Positions 46,842 to 59,386 of a DNA stretch of 64,000 nt are shown in pieces. The stretch spans positions 51,054,250 to 51,118,249 of the forward strand of contig CM055895.1 in the NCBI GenBank assembly GCA_029582155.1, in the 5' to 3' direction. This DNA comes from Panopea generosa (taxonomy: Eukaryota > Mollusca > Bivalvia > Adapedonta > Hiatellidae). The notes below the pieces were generated by a model that saw only the letters and a list, made by a program, of their open reading frames with translations, made no database searches and had not been told where the DNA came from. The translations under genes and the position numbers were made by a program. Numbering within the stretch: position 1 is the first letter of the stretch; each line of letters starts with the position of its first letter.

Positions 46842-47040
46842 GGCGTCTTTAAAACACAGACTAGTTCATTATTCAATGTTTTTAATAAAAAAACTGGATT
46901 CCTGGACAATACACTTAATATCGATAAACAACTTTTCACTGAATTGGCAGGAAACATTTATCCAAGAGAGATTCAGTTTAACAAATCAAACTTTTTCAAC
47001 CTGAAACTGCCTCTTTTGATCAATATTTTCCTATCACTAT
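46842..47040 (+). pseudogene. Penelope-like or related reverse transcriptase fragment
   Basis: Plus frame: TQTSSLFNVFNKKTGFLDNT, LNIDKQLFTELAGNIYPREI, QFNKSN, then LPLLINIFLSL and a stop. The order DD/LD..LNI....F.....IYP.EL.LNK.N....APFLDL.LSI is what I recall downstream of the catalytic core in Penelope-like RTs common in mollusc and coral genomes. The fragment stops at 47042 and lacks the catalytic box and GIY-YIG domain. A decayed remnant; clade assignment is tentative. Confidence 0.5.
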
Positions 47041-48017
47041 AGGTTTATAAGTACCAAAAGGTATGACAAAAGAGTTGAAGTTGAATGCTGTATTGTTATT
47101 ATTTATAATTTGGACTTGAAAGTAGAATTGTTATATTGGGTTTTATTTTTTAATTTATTCGATTTCCTATAGGAAGCATCTCTGTTGCGTAGTTCAAGAC
47201 AAAGCCATGTATAATTGCATTTTCATAAGCAGCTTATTTTACAATATACTGCATGTTTGGTGGTTGATACTTCTACAATTTGTCAATACTCTTTTTCTTT
47301 TGATTGTCCGACGACTGGCGGTAATGAGTATTTGACAATGGCGATAGTTCCATCCAGAAAAAAAAAAAAATAGTAAGGTAGGTCTGAACAAAGATAAACG
47401 TAATGAGCACTCCTTTTGTTTCAAGATTAAGAAGAAACACACAAGCATTAAATTCCCAATCCTTCAAGTCGTCACAAATTTATCAAAGAAGAAAGCACGA
47501 TTGCAAAGAGGATCAACCGTCAATCAAGCATTACGCTGTAAATTCTAGAATTGATAAATCAATAAATAATTGATTAACCGCAGTCCAATAAAATATTTAT
47601 CAAAAGTATTTATATTAATGTATATCTAAAGTATCTGCAATTACATTTACGTGCCACTTATAATTTGATATTTAAAGCACGTATAACTTAACTAGTGTAT
47701 TAAAAATCCGCTGTATGTATGTTCCGGTTAAATTTATTTACAACAATCATTGAATCCGGTATGGATTTTTTTTAGTGTAAGAGCGTCCATTATATGTAAA
47801 ATAAATATGAGCAACATCCAAAAATAAAAAAATCAACGCCTACAAAATAAGAGATTAAAAAGAGAAAAAATGGCATACATCTGCCATTAATTTGCAAAAT
47901 AGAAGAGAATGGCAGATGGGCCAAATGAAATGTAAAATAACAAGTTGATATTGAAAACATTTTAATGTTGAATTTGTAATAGATAAAGAAATTGAGTTCA
48001 CCCTGGTCTGGTGGCTG
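47041..48017. other. No recognised feature
   Basis: AT-rich. An A13 tract at 47358 and short open frames without motifs. Confidence 0.5.
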
Positions 48018-48104
48018 TATCTTTGAAAGCTACGTCTCCTGCTGGTTATCTTTGAAAGCAACGTCTCCTGCTGGTTATGTTTGAAAGCTACGTCTCCTAC
48101 TGGG
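48018..48104. repeat. 29-bp tandem repeat, 3 copies
   Basis: TATCTTTGAAAGCTACGTCT plus CCTGCTGGT at 48018, 48047 and 48076, with 2-4 substitutions between copies. Confidence 0.95.
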
Positions 48105-48956
48105 TGTATATTTTCTCATTTTGTAATCTCAGAAAAGAAAGATCGTCAGTACTTCTGAAACTGAATTGTATTAAAAGTAAAACAGTACAATGGTCTCACT
48201 TTACAATTGTATGTGCTCTATGGTATATATAAAATAAGGTATGAGATTTCCACGGTAAAAACAATGCTTATAAAAGTTCATGTAAAATTGTTTTTTTCTA
48301 TATCAGTTTCTAGCATCTGTATACTATCTGCTCGAAAATTCACTATTACTGGTGGGCTGACCAGCTTTTTCTCTAAAGACATTGTAGTGACACCTAAGAA
48401 GACCTAAAATCCAATAAAATATATAAATCTGTTAAAATACAATTAAAATAATTGTATCCAACAGCATTGATGTCTTATTGCAATATATGCCCTGTCAGCA
48501 TTTTGTCTACAGCAGGAAATTACCCTATAAACCATTTTGGAAATATTTCGAATCAAACTGCATTTCAAATTAACAAATGTATCTGGCATAATTGCTCCTC
48601 AGTATATGCATACGAACAATAGGTTCGTGCAAATTTTCTATACAATGAAAGCTCTTATAACGATAAAGTTGACAGTCAATTGTCTAATAAATATTCAACA
48701 TTCAAAGCAGTTGCAAAGATTCAGACAAATATAAGATAAAATCTCGTTATCATTGAAATACAGATTGTTCAAGTAAGCGATGACATTTTCAAATGTCCTA
48801 ATAATAAAATCAAATGGAATAACGAAAAGTACGATTGTAACATTATTCTAACTGAACCGCCAGCACGTCATCCTGAAGTTAGTGCTATTGATACTAATGT
48901 ATGCTATGACTATTTTGTACGTCTTGTAACAAATAAATACCATGCCAGTTTCAGTT
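48105..48956. other. No recognised feature
   Basis: AT-rich sequence without coding or repeat signals, up to the foldback element. Confidence 0.5.
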
Positions 48957-50016
48957 TAAATAATAATATTTTGTTCAATTTACAGATAAATAAAAATTAT
49001 ATGGTTAGTAGCTTAGAATGTCAGCTGTATTTTGGCGAGTGTAAGAAAAGTAATAGATGCGAGCCTTAGGCGAGCATGTATTTATTTGCGTCACAAGCCA
49101 AAATACAGCTGACATTCTAAGCTATTGACACTGTATTTATCATGAAAAACTATTTGTTTTCACCACTTTTCGTTTAAAAGGTGAAACTGAATTTATACTT
49201 TGTCATTGCATTAATTATGACGGCAGTTAGCGGATAATTCTTAAGTATGGCATTGCGTGCTGTCACATCAACTTCAGCAAAGAAATAGTTCCATCATCAA
49301 ACCTGAAAGTATTTGTTTACCTAAACCATTCAATCACAAAATACCCTTGCAAATACAGCATTAACTCTAGAATTAAAAATAGATGAGGGGGAATAGTTCT
49401 GACTACTAACTTAATACAGCTTGGAAAATATTATACAAGAAGAAGTCAGCTGTATTTGTTAGTAAGTTAAAATTGCATGATAAATAATGTTTTACCCCAT
49501 TCCCCTTCTCTTCCCTCTACCGATATAACTAAAACATAATTAGACAGATATATCTTAGTATTTATCTGTAAATTGAACAAAATGTTATTATTTATTTTTT
49601 CAATTCTAGGGTTAATGCTGTATTGGCAAGAGCATTTTGTGATTGAATGGTTAGGTAAACAAATAATTTCAGGTTAGACACATTTACTACACATGGCAAA
49701 CCCAAAGCCGCTGTAATAGTTGGTTCGATGATGGAACTATTTCTTTGCTGAAGGTTATTTGCCTGCACGCGATGTCGTACTTAAAACTATCCGCTAACTG
49801 CCGCCATAATTTATGCAATGACAAAATTCACTTTTTAACGAAAAGTCGTGAAAACAAATAATGTTTCATGATAAATGTTGTCAGTAGCTTAAAATGCCAG
49901 TTGTATTTTGGCTCGTGACACAAAGAAGTACATTCTCGTCAAAGGTTCGCATCTATTTTTTCTTACACTCGCCAAAATACAGTTGACATTCTAAGCTTCT
50001 AACCATGTAATTCTTA
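48957..50016. mobile_element. Compound foldback element, about 1.06 kb
   Basis: The left arm (48991-49380) is repeated in reverse complement as the right arm (49595-50016). Landmarks shared by both are ATGGTTAGNAGCTTAGAATG, TTGGCGAGTGTAAGAAAA, GGCGGCAGTTAGCGGATA, CAGCAAAGAAATAGTTCCAT and ACCATTCAATCACAAAAT. The left arm contains a perfect 27-bp inverted repeat of its own (49010-49036 with 49097-49123). The right arm has the diverged equivalent (49886-49912 with 49971-49997). A 36-bp block ending CAATTTACAGATAAATA lies outside the left arm (48957-48992), and its complement lies inside the right arm (49559-49594). The spacer (49381-49558) has a further imperfect palindrome built on ACTAACTTAATACAGCT. 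No coding sequence. It resembles foldback-type non-autonomous DNA elements. Confidence 0.85.
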
Positions 50017-50452
50017 TATATTCAATGCTTTCCTTTCATCACGACTGCAACCGTTTACGACAGTACAGAAGCTGACGTAGACACTGCCCGCTGCTATGTG
50101 ATATTGGATAAGGCTCGGAGCATATACAGAGACATGCGCTGGAGCAAAATTCTACAATAGTGTGAAATGTTACAAACGTTAATGTTTGTTGAGACTGATC
50201 CAGGAAATGTTATTTTATTATTTTGATAAACGGATTGTTTTGTCTGACAACTATCAACTTAACACACTTTATTGTGGGTCCCTTATTCACTTCCGAGTTA
50301 GACGAGTACAATGATATAGTAATAGCACTTGGCAAATCGTTGTGGGATATACATAGTTACTATATTTACTCTGTTTAGAATCAATTTTTGAAATAGGTAA
50401 GTTATTTATATATGTATACATTTACAACAATTGTTCTGAATACCCCAAAACC

Positions 50453-50890
50453 AATGACAGTTAATGTTTTTTTTCTTAATAATATCAACATAGTTGTTGT
50501 TTTAAGTACACTATAATAACATATATACTTAATAGGAAATATTTTTTTGGCTTAATGCCAATGATAGTTAATATGTTCTTTTCTTAATAATATTAATCAG
50601 CGTTGTTGTTTTAAGTAAACTATAATAACATATAAACTTAAAAGGAAATATTGTTTTGGCTTAATGTCAATGATAGCTAATGTTTTCATTTCTTAATACT
50701 GTTAATCAGCATTGTTGTTTTAATTACACAACAATAACATATGTAATTAATAGGGAATATTATTTTGATTTAATGTCAATGGTAGTTAATGTTTTCTTTT
50801 CTTAATACTTTAATAAGAATTAAACAGCCTTGTTGTTTTAAATACTTTATAATTATACATGTTTAATATGGAATACTCTTAATGTTAACA
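50453..50890. repeat. Tandem repeat of about 109 bp, 4 copies
   Basis: AATGAYAGTTAATGTT, TTTTCTTAATAATATTAATC, GTTGTTGTTTTAA, ATAATAACATATRWACTTAA and AGGAAATATT recur at 50453, 50560, 50669 and 50779 (steps 107-110). The last copy is the most diverged. Confidence 0.88.
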
Positions 50891-52035
50891 AGATATAAAC
50901 AAGTTATTAGTATGGTGAAGATCAGTTGAATGACACCATAATACAACAATATGCATATATAGGGTTATGGGTTATTTTATATACTTTTATAATTTAGAAA
51001 TAATGTAGTTTATAATGTAAACTTGTCTTTTAATGCAACAAATATTTGTTAGTGCATTAATTATCTAATTGAATTAAGCAGAAACGTACAGAATACAATT
51101 AAACAAATTAATGTGCATGTACCTAACCAAAATGTAAAATTTGTATCGATTAATTGTATTTTTGTATACATTAAAGGGACAAGTGACAATGCTGAATATC
51201 AATTTACTCATCAAATTTCAAATCAATGTTTTCAAATATGAATATATAACAATATGGAGAATTTAATGAAGTATTACCATTGGAAACATCATAATTTAGA
51301 GCTAGTAGTGTCACACTCTTTTTCAGAAAACAAGTAAAGACTCGATCTATAATGACACATTGGTATTTTGTTCTGTCGTATAAATAAAGGCGGGTGAATT
51401 AAAAACACAATCTACACTTCCTCGTTATGGAAAATGGGCACCTTTTAGCGATTTAATGGCGTATTGGCCTTTCCAAAACGGAGACAAAATACGCATGTTG
51501 CTTTGTTGTCTTACTTGTCAGCTTGGTGATTAACAAATGGAATGAATAAATAGGGTTTTACGGCGTACCAACACATTATAGGTTATTCGACTCCAACAGG
51601 AAAGAAAATTCCAAGTTCACTCTACATGTACAAAAACAACAAATTAACATAAAGATTAAAAAAAAATACATCAACAAATGAATATGCAGCATGAACCTAG
51701 AACCTTAATACCTGTAGAACTGCAGAGTTTCAGCAAATTCGATCGTATTACTCAATTTGTCGCTTCTTACGACATGCATAAGCCACAGTGATCCTATTCT
51801 TGCCATCACTCATGGCTCCCTGGAACCACACACGGGTTGATAATTTAACCACAATAGTGAACATGACAAAAAAATGATAAAATGAACATGACACCCATTC
51901 GGAGGATTCCTACCCCTCTGCAGAGAACGACAGTGCTTCTTTTCTTAGCCGGAACCACACGGGCAATTAACAAATGGAAAGTTATTATTTCGTATTGCAT
52001 AACATGATTATATAGAGGGTATTTTTATGTTTTGT
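50891..52035. other. No recognised gene
   Basis: The stretch 51170-51480 (AAAGGGACAAGTGACAATGC, TTTAGCGATTTAATGGCGTA) has the feel of an interspersed repeat from memory, but no second copy is in the window. Nothing else recognised. Confidence 0.35.
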
Positions 52036-52250
52036 TGTAAGATTGAATTATATTTCATCAAGTGATCATCAAAAGTCATATTCTCCACGAGTGGCTTGCC
52101 ACGAGTGAGAATATCATTTTTGGTGATCACGAGATGAAATATCATTTGACCTTACATCAAATAAATACACACATTTTCTTTGTGTTCTATGTATTTACAT
52201 AAGTTTGATTTATTTTGATTTTAATTCGCCATTAGATAGTATTGGATTAA
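52036..52250. mobile_element. Hairpin repeat element, copy 2
   Basis: Arms 52036-52085 and 52107-52156 are inverted repeats (about 80 percent by eye) with TATTTCATC..GTGATCA and TGATCAC..GATGAAATA at the centre of each. The loop CACGAGTGGCTTGCCACGAG is itself palindromic (GTGGC/GCCAC). The hairpin and right flank match copy 1 at 27223-27423, which lacks the loop palindrome. Confidence 0.75.
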
Positions 52251-52690
52251 TAAAAAAATATATAGTATTTTCATTTAATCAATTTGTTGCTTTGATAAAA
52301 TTATGTACTGATTCAACATTAGTCATATTTTCATTTAATGACAAATCTCCAAATAACATTTTTTACATTAAGAGGGCGAAATAATATAGATGTATAAAAG
52401 CGTATTAGCCTTTTATGTTTAAAGTTGTTTTAATAATTAAATATTTATTTAAGAAAAAAATATTAAAAGAAAAAAAAACAAACAAAATTTAATATTTTTA
52501 AATCATTTATCAGTGAAAATTGTGACACAATGTACCGACTATTAGACAATAATTGTTTTTTGACAGATTCTAACATTTGTAAAACTCTTATAATATATAA
52601 TACATAATGTTAACACAATTTGAATAAAAAATATAACATAATTAATTATCGCATATTATTACATAAATTTATTCAATCTAAATCTGACAG
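52251..52690. other. AT-rich spacer
   Basis: Very AT-rich, no feature recognised. It leads directly into the 43-bp array. Confidence 0.5.
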
Positions 52691-55600
52691 AAATAAATAT
52701 TTGTGTAGAACTATAATCACCTCTAGGTCTGAAAAAATAATATTTGTGTAGAACTATAATCACCTCAGGGTCTGAAAAATGAATATTTGTGTAGAACTAT
52801 ACTCACCTCAAGGTCTGAAAAATTAATATTTGCGTAGAACTATAATCACCTTAAGGTCTGAAAAATTAATATTTGTGAAGAACTATAATTACCTCAAGGT
52901 CAGAAAAATTAATATTTGTGAAGAACTATAATCACCTCAAGGTCAGAAAAAATAATATTTGTGTAGAACTATAATCACCTCAAAGTCTCAAAACTAATAT
53001 TTGTAAAGAACTATACTCATCTCAGGTCTGAAAAATTAATATTTGTGTAGAACTTTAATCACCTCAAGGTCTGAAAAATAAATATTTGTGTAGAACTATA
53101 ATCACCTCAAGGTCTGAAAAATTAATCACCTCAAGGTCTGAAAAATTAATATCTGTGTAGAACTATATTAACCTCAATGTCTAAAAAATAAATAATATTT
53201 GTGTAGAACTATAATAACCTTAAGGTCTGAAAAACTAAGATTTGTGTAGAACTAAAATCACTTCAAGGTCTGAAAAAATAATATTTGTGTAGAACTATAA
53301 TCACCTCAAGGTCTGAAAAATAATATTTTTGTAGAACTATAATCACCTCAAGGTCTAAAAAATAATATTTCTGTAGAACTATAATCACCTCAAGGTTTAA
53401 AAACCAATACTTGTGTAGAACTATACTCATCTCAAGGTCTGAAAAATTAATATTTGTGCAGAACTATAATCACCTCAAGGACTGAAAAATTAATATTTGT
53501 GTAGAACCATTATCATCCAAGATCTGAAAAATTAATATTCCTGTAGAATTATAATCACCCCAAGGTCTGAAAAATTAATATTTGTGTAGAACTATAATCA
53601 CCTCAAGGTCTGAAAAATTAATATTTGTGTAGAACTAAAATCACCTCAAGGTCTGAAAAATTAATATTTGTGTAGAACTATAATCACCTCAATGTTCTGA
53701 AAAATTAATATTTGTGTAGAACTATAATTACCTCATGGTCTAAAAAATAAATAATATTTGTGTAGAACTATAATTACCTTAAGGTCTGAAAAACTAATAT
53801 TTGTGTAGAATTAAAATCACTTCAATGTCTGAAAAAATAATATTTGTGTAGAACTATAATCACCACAAGGTCTAAAAAATTAATATATGCGTAGAACTAT
53901 AATAACCTCAAGGTCTAAAAAATAATATTTGTGTAGAACTATAATAACCTCAAGGTCTAAAAATTAATATTTGTGTAGAACTTTAATAACCTCAAGGTCT
54001 AAAAAATAATATTTGTGTAGAACTATAATCAACTCAAGGTCTTAAAAAATAATATTTGTGTAGAACTATAATCACCTCAAGTCTGAAAACCAATATTTGT
54101 GTAGAACTATACTCATCTCAAGGTCTGAAAAATTAATATTTGTGCAGAATTATAATCACCTCAAGGACTGAAAAATTAATATTTGTGTAGAACTATTGTC
54201 ACCCCAAGATCTGAAAAATTAATATTTGTGTAGAACTATATTCACCTGAAGGTCTGAAAAAATAATATTTGTGTAGAACTATAATCACCTCAAGGTCTAA
54301 AAAATAAATAATATTTGTGTAGAACTATAATAACCTTAAGGTGTGAAAAACTAATATTTGTGTAGAACTATAATCACTTCAAGGTCTGAAAAAAATAATA
54401 TTTGTGTAGAACTATAATCACCCCAAGGTCTGAAAAATTAATATTTGTGTAGAACTATAATCACCTCAAGGTCTAAAAAAATAATATTTGTGTAGAACTA
54501 TAATCACCTCAAGGTCTGGAAACCAATATTTGTGTAGAACTATACTCATCTCAAGGTCTGAAAAAATAATATTTGTGCAGAACTCTAATCACCTCAAGGA
54601 CTGAAAAATTAATATTTGTGTAGAACAATTGTCACCCCAAGATCTGAAAAATTAATATTTGTGTAGAACTATAATCACCTTAAGGTCTGAAAAACTAATA
54701 TTTGTGTAGAATTATAAACATCTCAAGGTCTGAAAAAAAAAATATTTGTGTAGAACTATTATCACCTCAGGGTCTGAAAAATTAATTTTTTGTGTAGAAC
54801 CATATTCACCTGAAGGTTCTGAAAATCAATATTTGTGTAGAACTATTATCACCTCAAGGTCTGAAAAAAATAATATTTCTGTAGAACTATAATCACCTCA
54901 AGGTCTGAAAACTAATATTTGTGTAGAACTATACTCATCTCAAGGTCTGAAAAATTAATATTTGTGTAGAACTATAGTCACCTCAAGGTCTGAAAAATTA
55001 ATTATTGTGTAGAACTATAATCACCTTAAGGTCTGAAAAATTAATATTTGTGAAGAACTATAATCACCTCAAGGTCTGAAAAATTAATATTTGTGTAGAA
55101 CTATAATCACCTCAAGGTCTAAAAAAATAATATTTGTGTAGAACTATAATCACCTCAAGGTCTGAAAAATAATATTTGTAAAGAACTATACTCATCTCAA
55201 GGTCTGAAAAAATAATATTTGTGTAGAACTGTAATAACCTCAAGGTCTAAAAAATAAATAATATTTGTGTAGAACTATAATAACCTTAAGATCAGAAAAA
55301 CTAATATTTGTGTAGAACGAAAATCACTTCAAGGTCTGAAAAAATAATATTTGTTTAGAACTATAATCACCTCAAGGTCTGAAAAATTAATATTTGTGTA
55401 GAACTATAATCACCTCAAGGTCTAAAAAATAATATTTGTGTAGAACTATAATCACCTCAAGGTGTAAAAAAATAATATTTGTGTAGAACTATAATCACCT
55501 CAAGTTCTGAAAACCAATATTTGTGTAGAACTATAGTCATCTCAAGGTCTGAAAAATTAATATTTGTACAGAACTATAATCACCTCAAGGACTGAAAAAT

Positions 55601-55955
55601 TAATATTTGTGTAAACTATTATCACCCGAAGATCTGAAGAATTAATATTTGTGTAGAACTATAATCACCTTAAGGTCTGAAAAAATAATATTCGTGTAGA
55701 ACTATAATCACCTCAAGGTCTGAAAAATTAATATTTGTGTAGAACTATTATCACCTCAGGGTCTGAAAAATTATTATTTGTGTAGAACTATATTCACCTC
55801 AAGGTCTGAAAAATTAATATTTGTGTAGAACTATTATCACCTCAAGGTCTGAAAAAATAATATTTCTGTAGAACTATAATCACCTTAAGGGCTGAACAAC
55901 TAATATTTGTGTAGAGCTATAATCACCTCAAGGTCTGAAAAAATAATATTTGTGC
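52691..55955. repeat. 43-bp minisatellite, about 76 copies, with higher-order structure
   Basis: The consensus is AATATTTGTGTAGAACTATA plus ATCACCTCAAGGTCTGAAAAATT. Monomer variants recur in fixed order. One trio (CCAATATT..ACTCATCTC; GTGCAGAA..AAGGACTG; CCAAGATCTG) appears near 53400, 54083, 54520 and 55510. One pair (AAATAAATAATATT..ATAACCTTAAGG; AAACTAATATT..AATCACTTCAAGG) appears near 53180, 53737, 54296 and 55245. This shows that blocks of many monomers were duplicated together. No coding sequence. Confidence 0.95.
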
Positions 55956-56004
55956 GTAATTGTGGACATGTTTCAATCTAACGGAAAATGCCATTTTACA
56001 TAAT

Positions 56005-56305
56005 AAACAAAATTTAATTTATTGAATATTTAACGTCATTGAAGCAATCGATGGCTAACAGACGATCAATTGACCTTACCACTGTTTCCTGGGATCCTTT
56101 ATGTTTAACCAATGTTCAAGCACACCCAATCTCCGCAAGTAATAGATAACTTACCTATTTGAATCAGAGATGAGAGACCAATGGTTATGAGACGCAATAT
56201 CGCATATCAAGCATGACGGAGACTGTGTCCAGGTGAGGATTCGAACTCACAATCCCTTCATTGATAGTCAGACACGCTACGACTGAGCTAATCGGGCACG
56301 GCTTA
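56005..56305 (-). mobile_element. tRNA-derived SINE, family B, copy 2
   Basis: On the minus strand: GCCGTGCCCGATTAGCTCAG (A box TTAGCTCAGTCGTAGC), GTGAGTTCGAATCCTCACC (B box), CGGAGACTG-type and GATCCCAGGAAACAGTGG blocks, and an end at CAATAAATTAAATT. It matches 18868-19168 in order. The tRNA-like head is better preserved here and looks isoleucine- or aspartate-like. Confidence 0.85.
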
Positions 56306-57233
56306 CACTATTTAAGATTTATATGTGTACTTCTAGTCATATAAAAATCTGGCAGTATAAATGTACATGTATAATGTGTGCTCATAACTATGGTAAAGTA
56401 GATATATAACATAAATACTTCTGATATAGTTTACTATTTTCATATAAATATTGTCATAGTCGTTCTCATGCTAAAATCTGAGAGAATGGAATAATTGTAC
56501 ATATTAAACATATAATACATATAAATATATGAATTTTTATATAAATCTGTATTCATAACAACGATGGTAATCTGATGTAATTGGAAATTCATTTCATCTA
56601 GAATTCAGACACAATGCAATTAATATACACAATTACATTATTCTTGATTAATTAACAGAATTAAATAGTTGTACAGAATTATATTCTTGTCTAAAACATG
56701 GTTAAAGGCTTATGGATGTGCTAAATATGACATGTAAAAAAACGATATCTTGCAATACGTGTTAAAAGTCTGAAATTATCAAACAATAGTAGCAATATGT
56801 TGTTTTGCAAAATGTTAATTCCCCGAAAATTTAATAAACATCAAGGCATTGCCAGTTCTTAATATGCATACTGGGAGGATTGTAGACGCCTCGACACTGT
56901 CAGTTCTCAGCAGATATTCGATATTTGACATAATTTCGAAATCAAATAGATAATTATTCATTTCATTAACACGTATTAACAAAAACTTGACGACTGTAGT
57001 TACTATGGTAATGGGACAATTTATGTATTTTGACACTAAAAAGATGTTTTACAGCGTATAATTCGGATAATATTTATCCAACAGGAGACTGTTAAAGAAT
57101 AGCATAAGTTCTGCCAACATTAGATGCGGCCCTTCTCCTACAGTTTTACATAAATAGTGTGACAATGCAATGGTTTAAACTTTTATTAAAATTAAGGAAT
57201 TCAAAATAAAAGAATAACAAATAAAATAATTGT
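56306..57233. other. No recognised feature
   Basis: AT-rich, no coding motif. The minus open frame at 56815-57036 is not recognisable. Confidence 0.5.
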
Positions 57234-57276
57234 AGAGAGAGAGAGAGAGAGAGAGAGAGTGAGAGAGAGAGAGAGA
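57234..57276. repeat. (GA)n microsatellite
   Basis: About 21 GA dinucleotides with one T interruption. Confidence 0.97.
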
Positions 57277-58204
57277 TTCTAATGAATCCCCCTTTCTGAA
57301 AGGATAGCTCAGGTACATTTAGTAGAGGTAAAAGAAAGTAGTAATATCTGGTCCACAAATAATTAGTTACGCATTTATTATATCAAACTAAAAAATGAAA
57401 TAAAATAGTGTAGTGATTTCAAATGAACAAAATTACTGAGGGTGAGGGCGGGGGGAGGTCGGGGTGAGGGGGTATAACTCTAGTAACTCTATTTGATTTA
57501 CAAAAAGTAAGGACAAAATGGACAAATAACTCGAATTTTTAATTAAACCGTTTTGAAGCTTCAATATAGGTATGCACTACTTCAACAATTGCTACGTTTT
57601 GTTGAATTGAAATATTTACAACTCCGTACAACATTTTGTTTAAACTTAATTGATGAAACATCCTAGTAGAATGAAATTTAAAAAAAGGAAATGCTCAACA
57701 TTTTCAATTGTGTCGTTACATTTACAAAATGGATTTTATTTAAGGTGATTAAAATATAGATCATAATTTAGATTGCTGCAATTATTTCGTAATCTAGCAT
57801 GGCGTACAGGCACAAATCATTTGCCATGCATAAAATTTGACGGTATATGTGTATTTCCATTTAGACTTTGCATTTTATGTTTTAAATTGAAAAGGATGCA
57901 GAATGAGTTTACACTGTCGTCTAGTTAATTCATAAAAAGGCACCTGATGGAATACATTGATATTTCATTATAGTTGCTCCACAATTTGGAATATCAACAA
58001 TATTACCATTTCTAGTTGGGTTGATAAATTGACAGAGCAACCGTCCCAGACTATAGACGAATATTCTATAATTAGACGGATATATAATAAGTACATTTGA
58101 TCCAGTACCTTGGATAGAATGAGGTATAAGTAAAGTTACAGAAAACGAGAAGAGGAATACTGTTCATGGTGTTTGTAAATATTATTAATGATGTTTGGGA
58201 CATT
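57277..58204. other. No recognised feature
   Basis: One G-rich patch at 57438-57472 (GAGGGCGGGGGGAGG, GGGGTGAGGGGG), otherwise AT-rich with no gene signal. Confidence 0.5.
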
Positions 58205-58745
58205 TTTATACCGATATCAGCAGTGCCTGTTATGTTTGCTCCATACCAATGCTAGCACTGTCTGTTATTCTTGTTCCATACCAATATCAGCAGTTCTTGT
58301 TATCTTTGGCCCATACCGATACCAACAGTGCCTCTTATGTTTGTTCCATACCAATGCTAGCAGTGTCTGTTATATTTGTTACATACCGATATCAGCTGTG
58401 CCTGTTATATTTGTTCCATATCGATATCAGCTGTGTCTGTTATATTTGGTCCATACCGATATCAGCAATGCCTGTTATATTTGGTCCATACCAATATCAG
58501 TAGTACCTGTTGTCTTTGGTCCATACCAATATTAGCAGTGCATGTTATATTTGTTCGATACCGATATTAACAGTCCATGTTATACTTGTTCGATACCGAT
58601 ATCAGCAGTAACTGTTTTGTTTGTTCCATACCGATATCAGCAGTGACTGATCTATTTGTTCTATACCGATATCAGCAGTGACTGTTATATTTGGTCCATA
58701 CCAATATCAGCAGTGTTTGCTACATTGTTCGATACCAATATCATA
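58205..58745. repeat. 35-bp minisatellite, about 15 copies
   Basis: CCATACCGATATCAGCAGTG plus CCTGTTATATTTGTT repeats at 35-bp steps (58241, 58276, 58311 and on). All three plus frames are partly open because the unit rarely contains a stop. The resulting YRYQQCLLCL-type peptides cycle through frames and are artefacts. Confidence 0.95.
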
Positions 58746-59313
58746 AAAGCAGATGTTGAAACTTTAAAAGTTTGGCTTTTATTATTTATATTCATGGTGT
58801 TGTTTTTACCCACCATTAACCAATTTATTTTAAGGAGCGTCTTTTTTCTTCTTCTTTGCGTTAAATACATATTTTTTAAATAATTATTTATTTGTATAAG
58901 TTTAGCAATGGCTTGTGTATGTTTATTTAAGATTGTTTTGTATAAAAGCATTCATCTTTAGTTTTTAGTGCTTTGATAAACTGCAAGCATACTAGAATGA
59001 CAAATTAATAGTCAGTTTCATTACACTGGCACACTATAATATATATAAATCTGTCCTTTATATAGCATGTGAGTAGTCATGAATCATTAACTGGATCCTA
59101 CTCATATAAAGCTATCAGTTCATGTATGTAAATTTGTCCACCCTGTCCAGATGTGTTGTATGTAAATCCATTGTATATAAGTCATGGTCGACACCAAATT
59201 TATTGGTTTGGCAGAGGCCTTGATATTGTATCTATGGTTTGCATTGTGGCTAGGCGCACTCGCCGTAGTCTGGTCTGTACATTTATATCTTGGTTATTCA
59301 CAAATAATTATCT

Positions 59314-59315
<2 letters not shown>
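58746..59315. other. No recognised feature
   Basis: AT-rich, no supported gene or repeat. Confidence 0.5.

Positions 59316-59383
<68 letters not shown>
59316..59383. repeat. (AT)n microsatellite
   Basis: About 34 uninterrupted AT dinucleotides. The alternating Ile-Tyr frames across it are artefacts. Confidence 0.98.

Positions 59384-59386
<3 letters not shown>

Noticed and set aside
58188..58535. 115-residue plus-strand protein rich in YRYQQCLLCL
   Set aside because: Explained by the 35-bp minisatellite; the same peptide pattern appears in several plus frames as the repeat cycles through.
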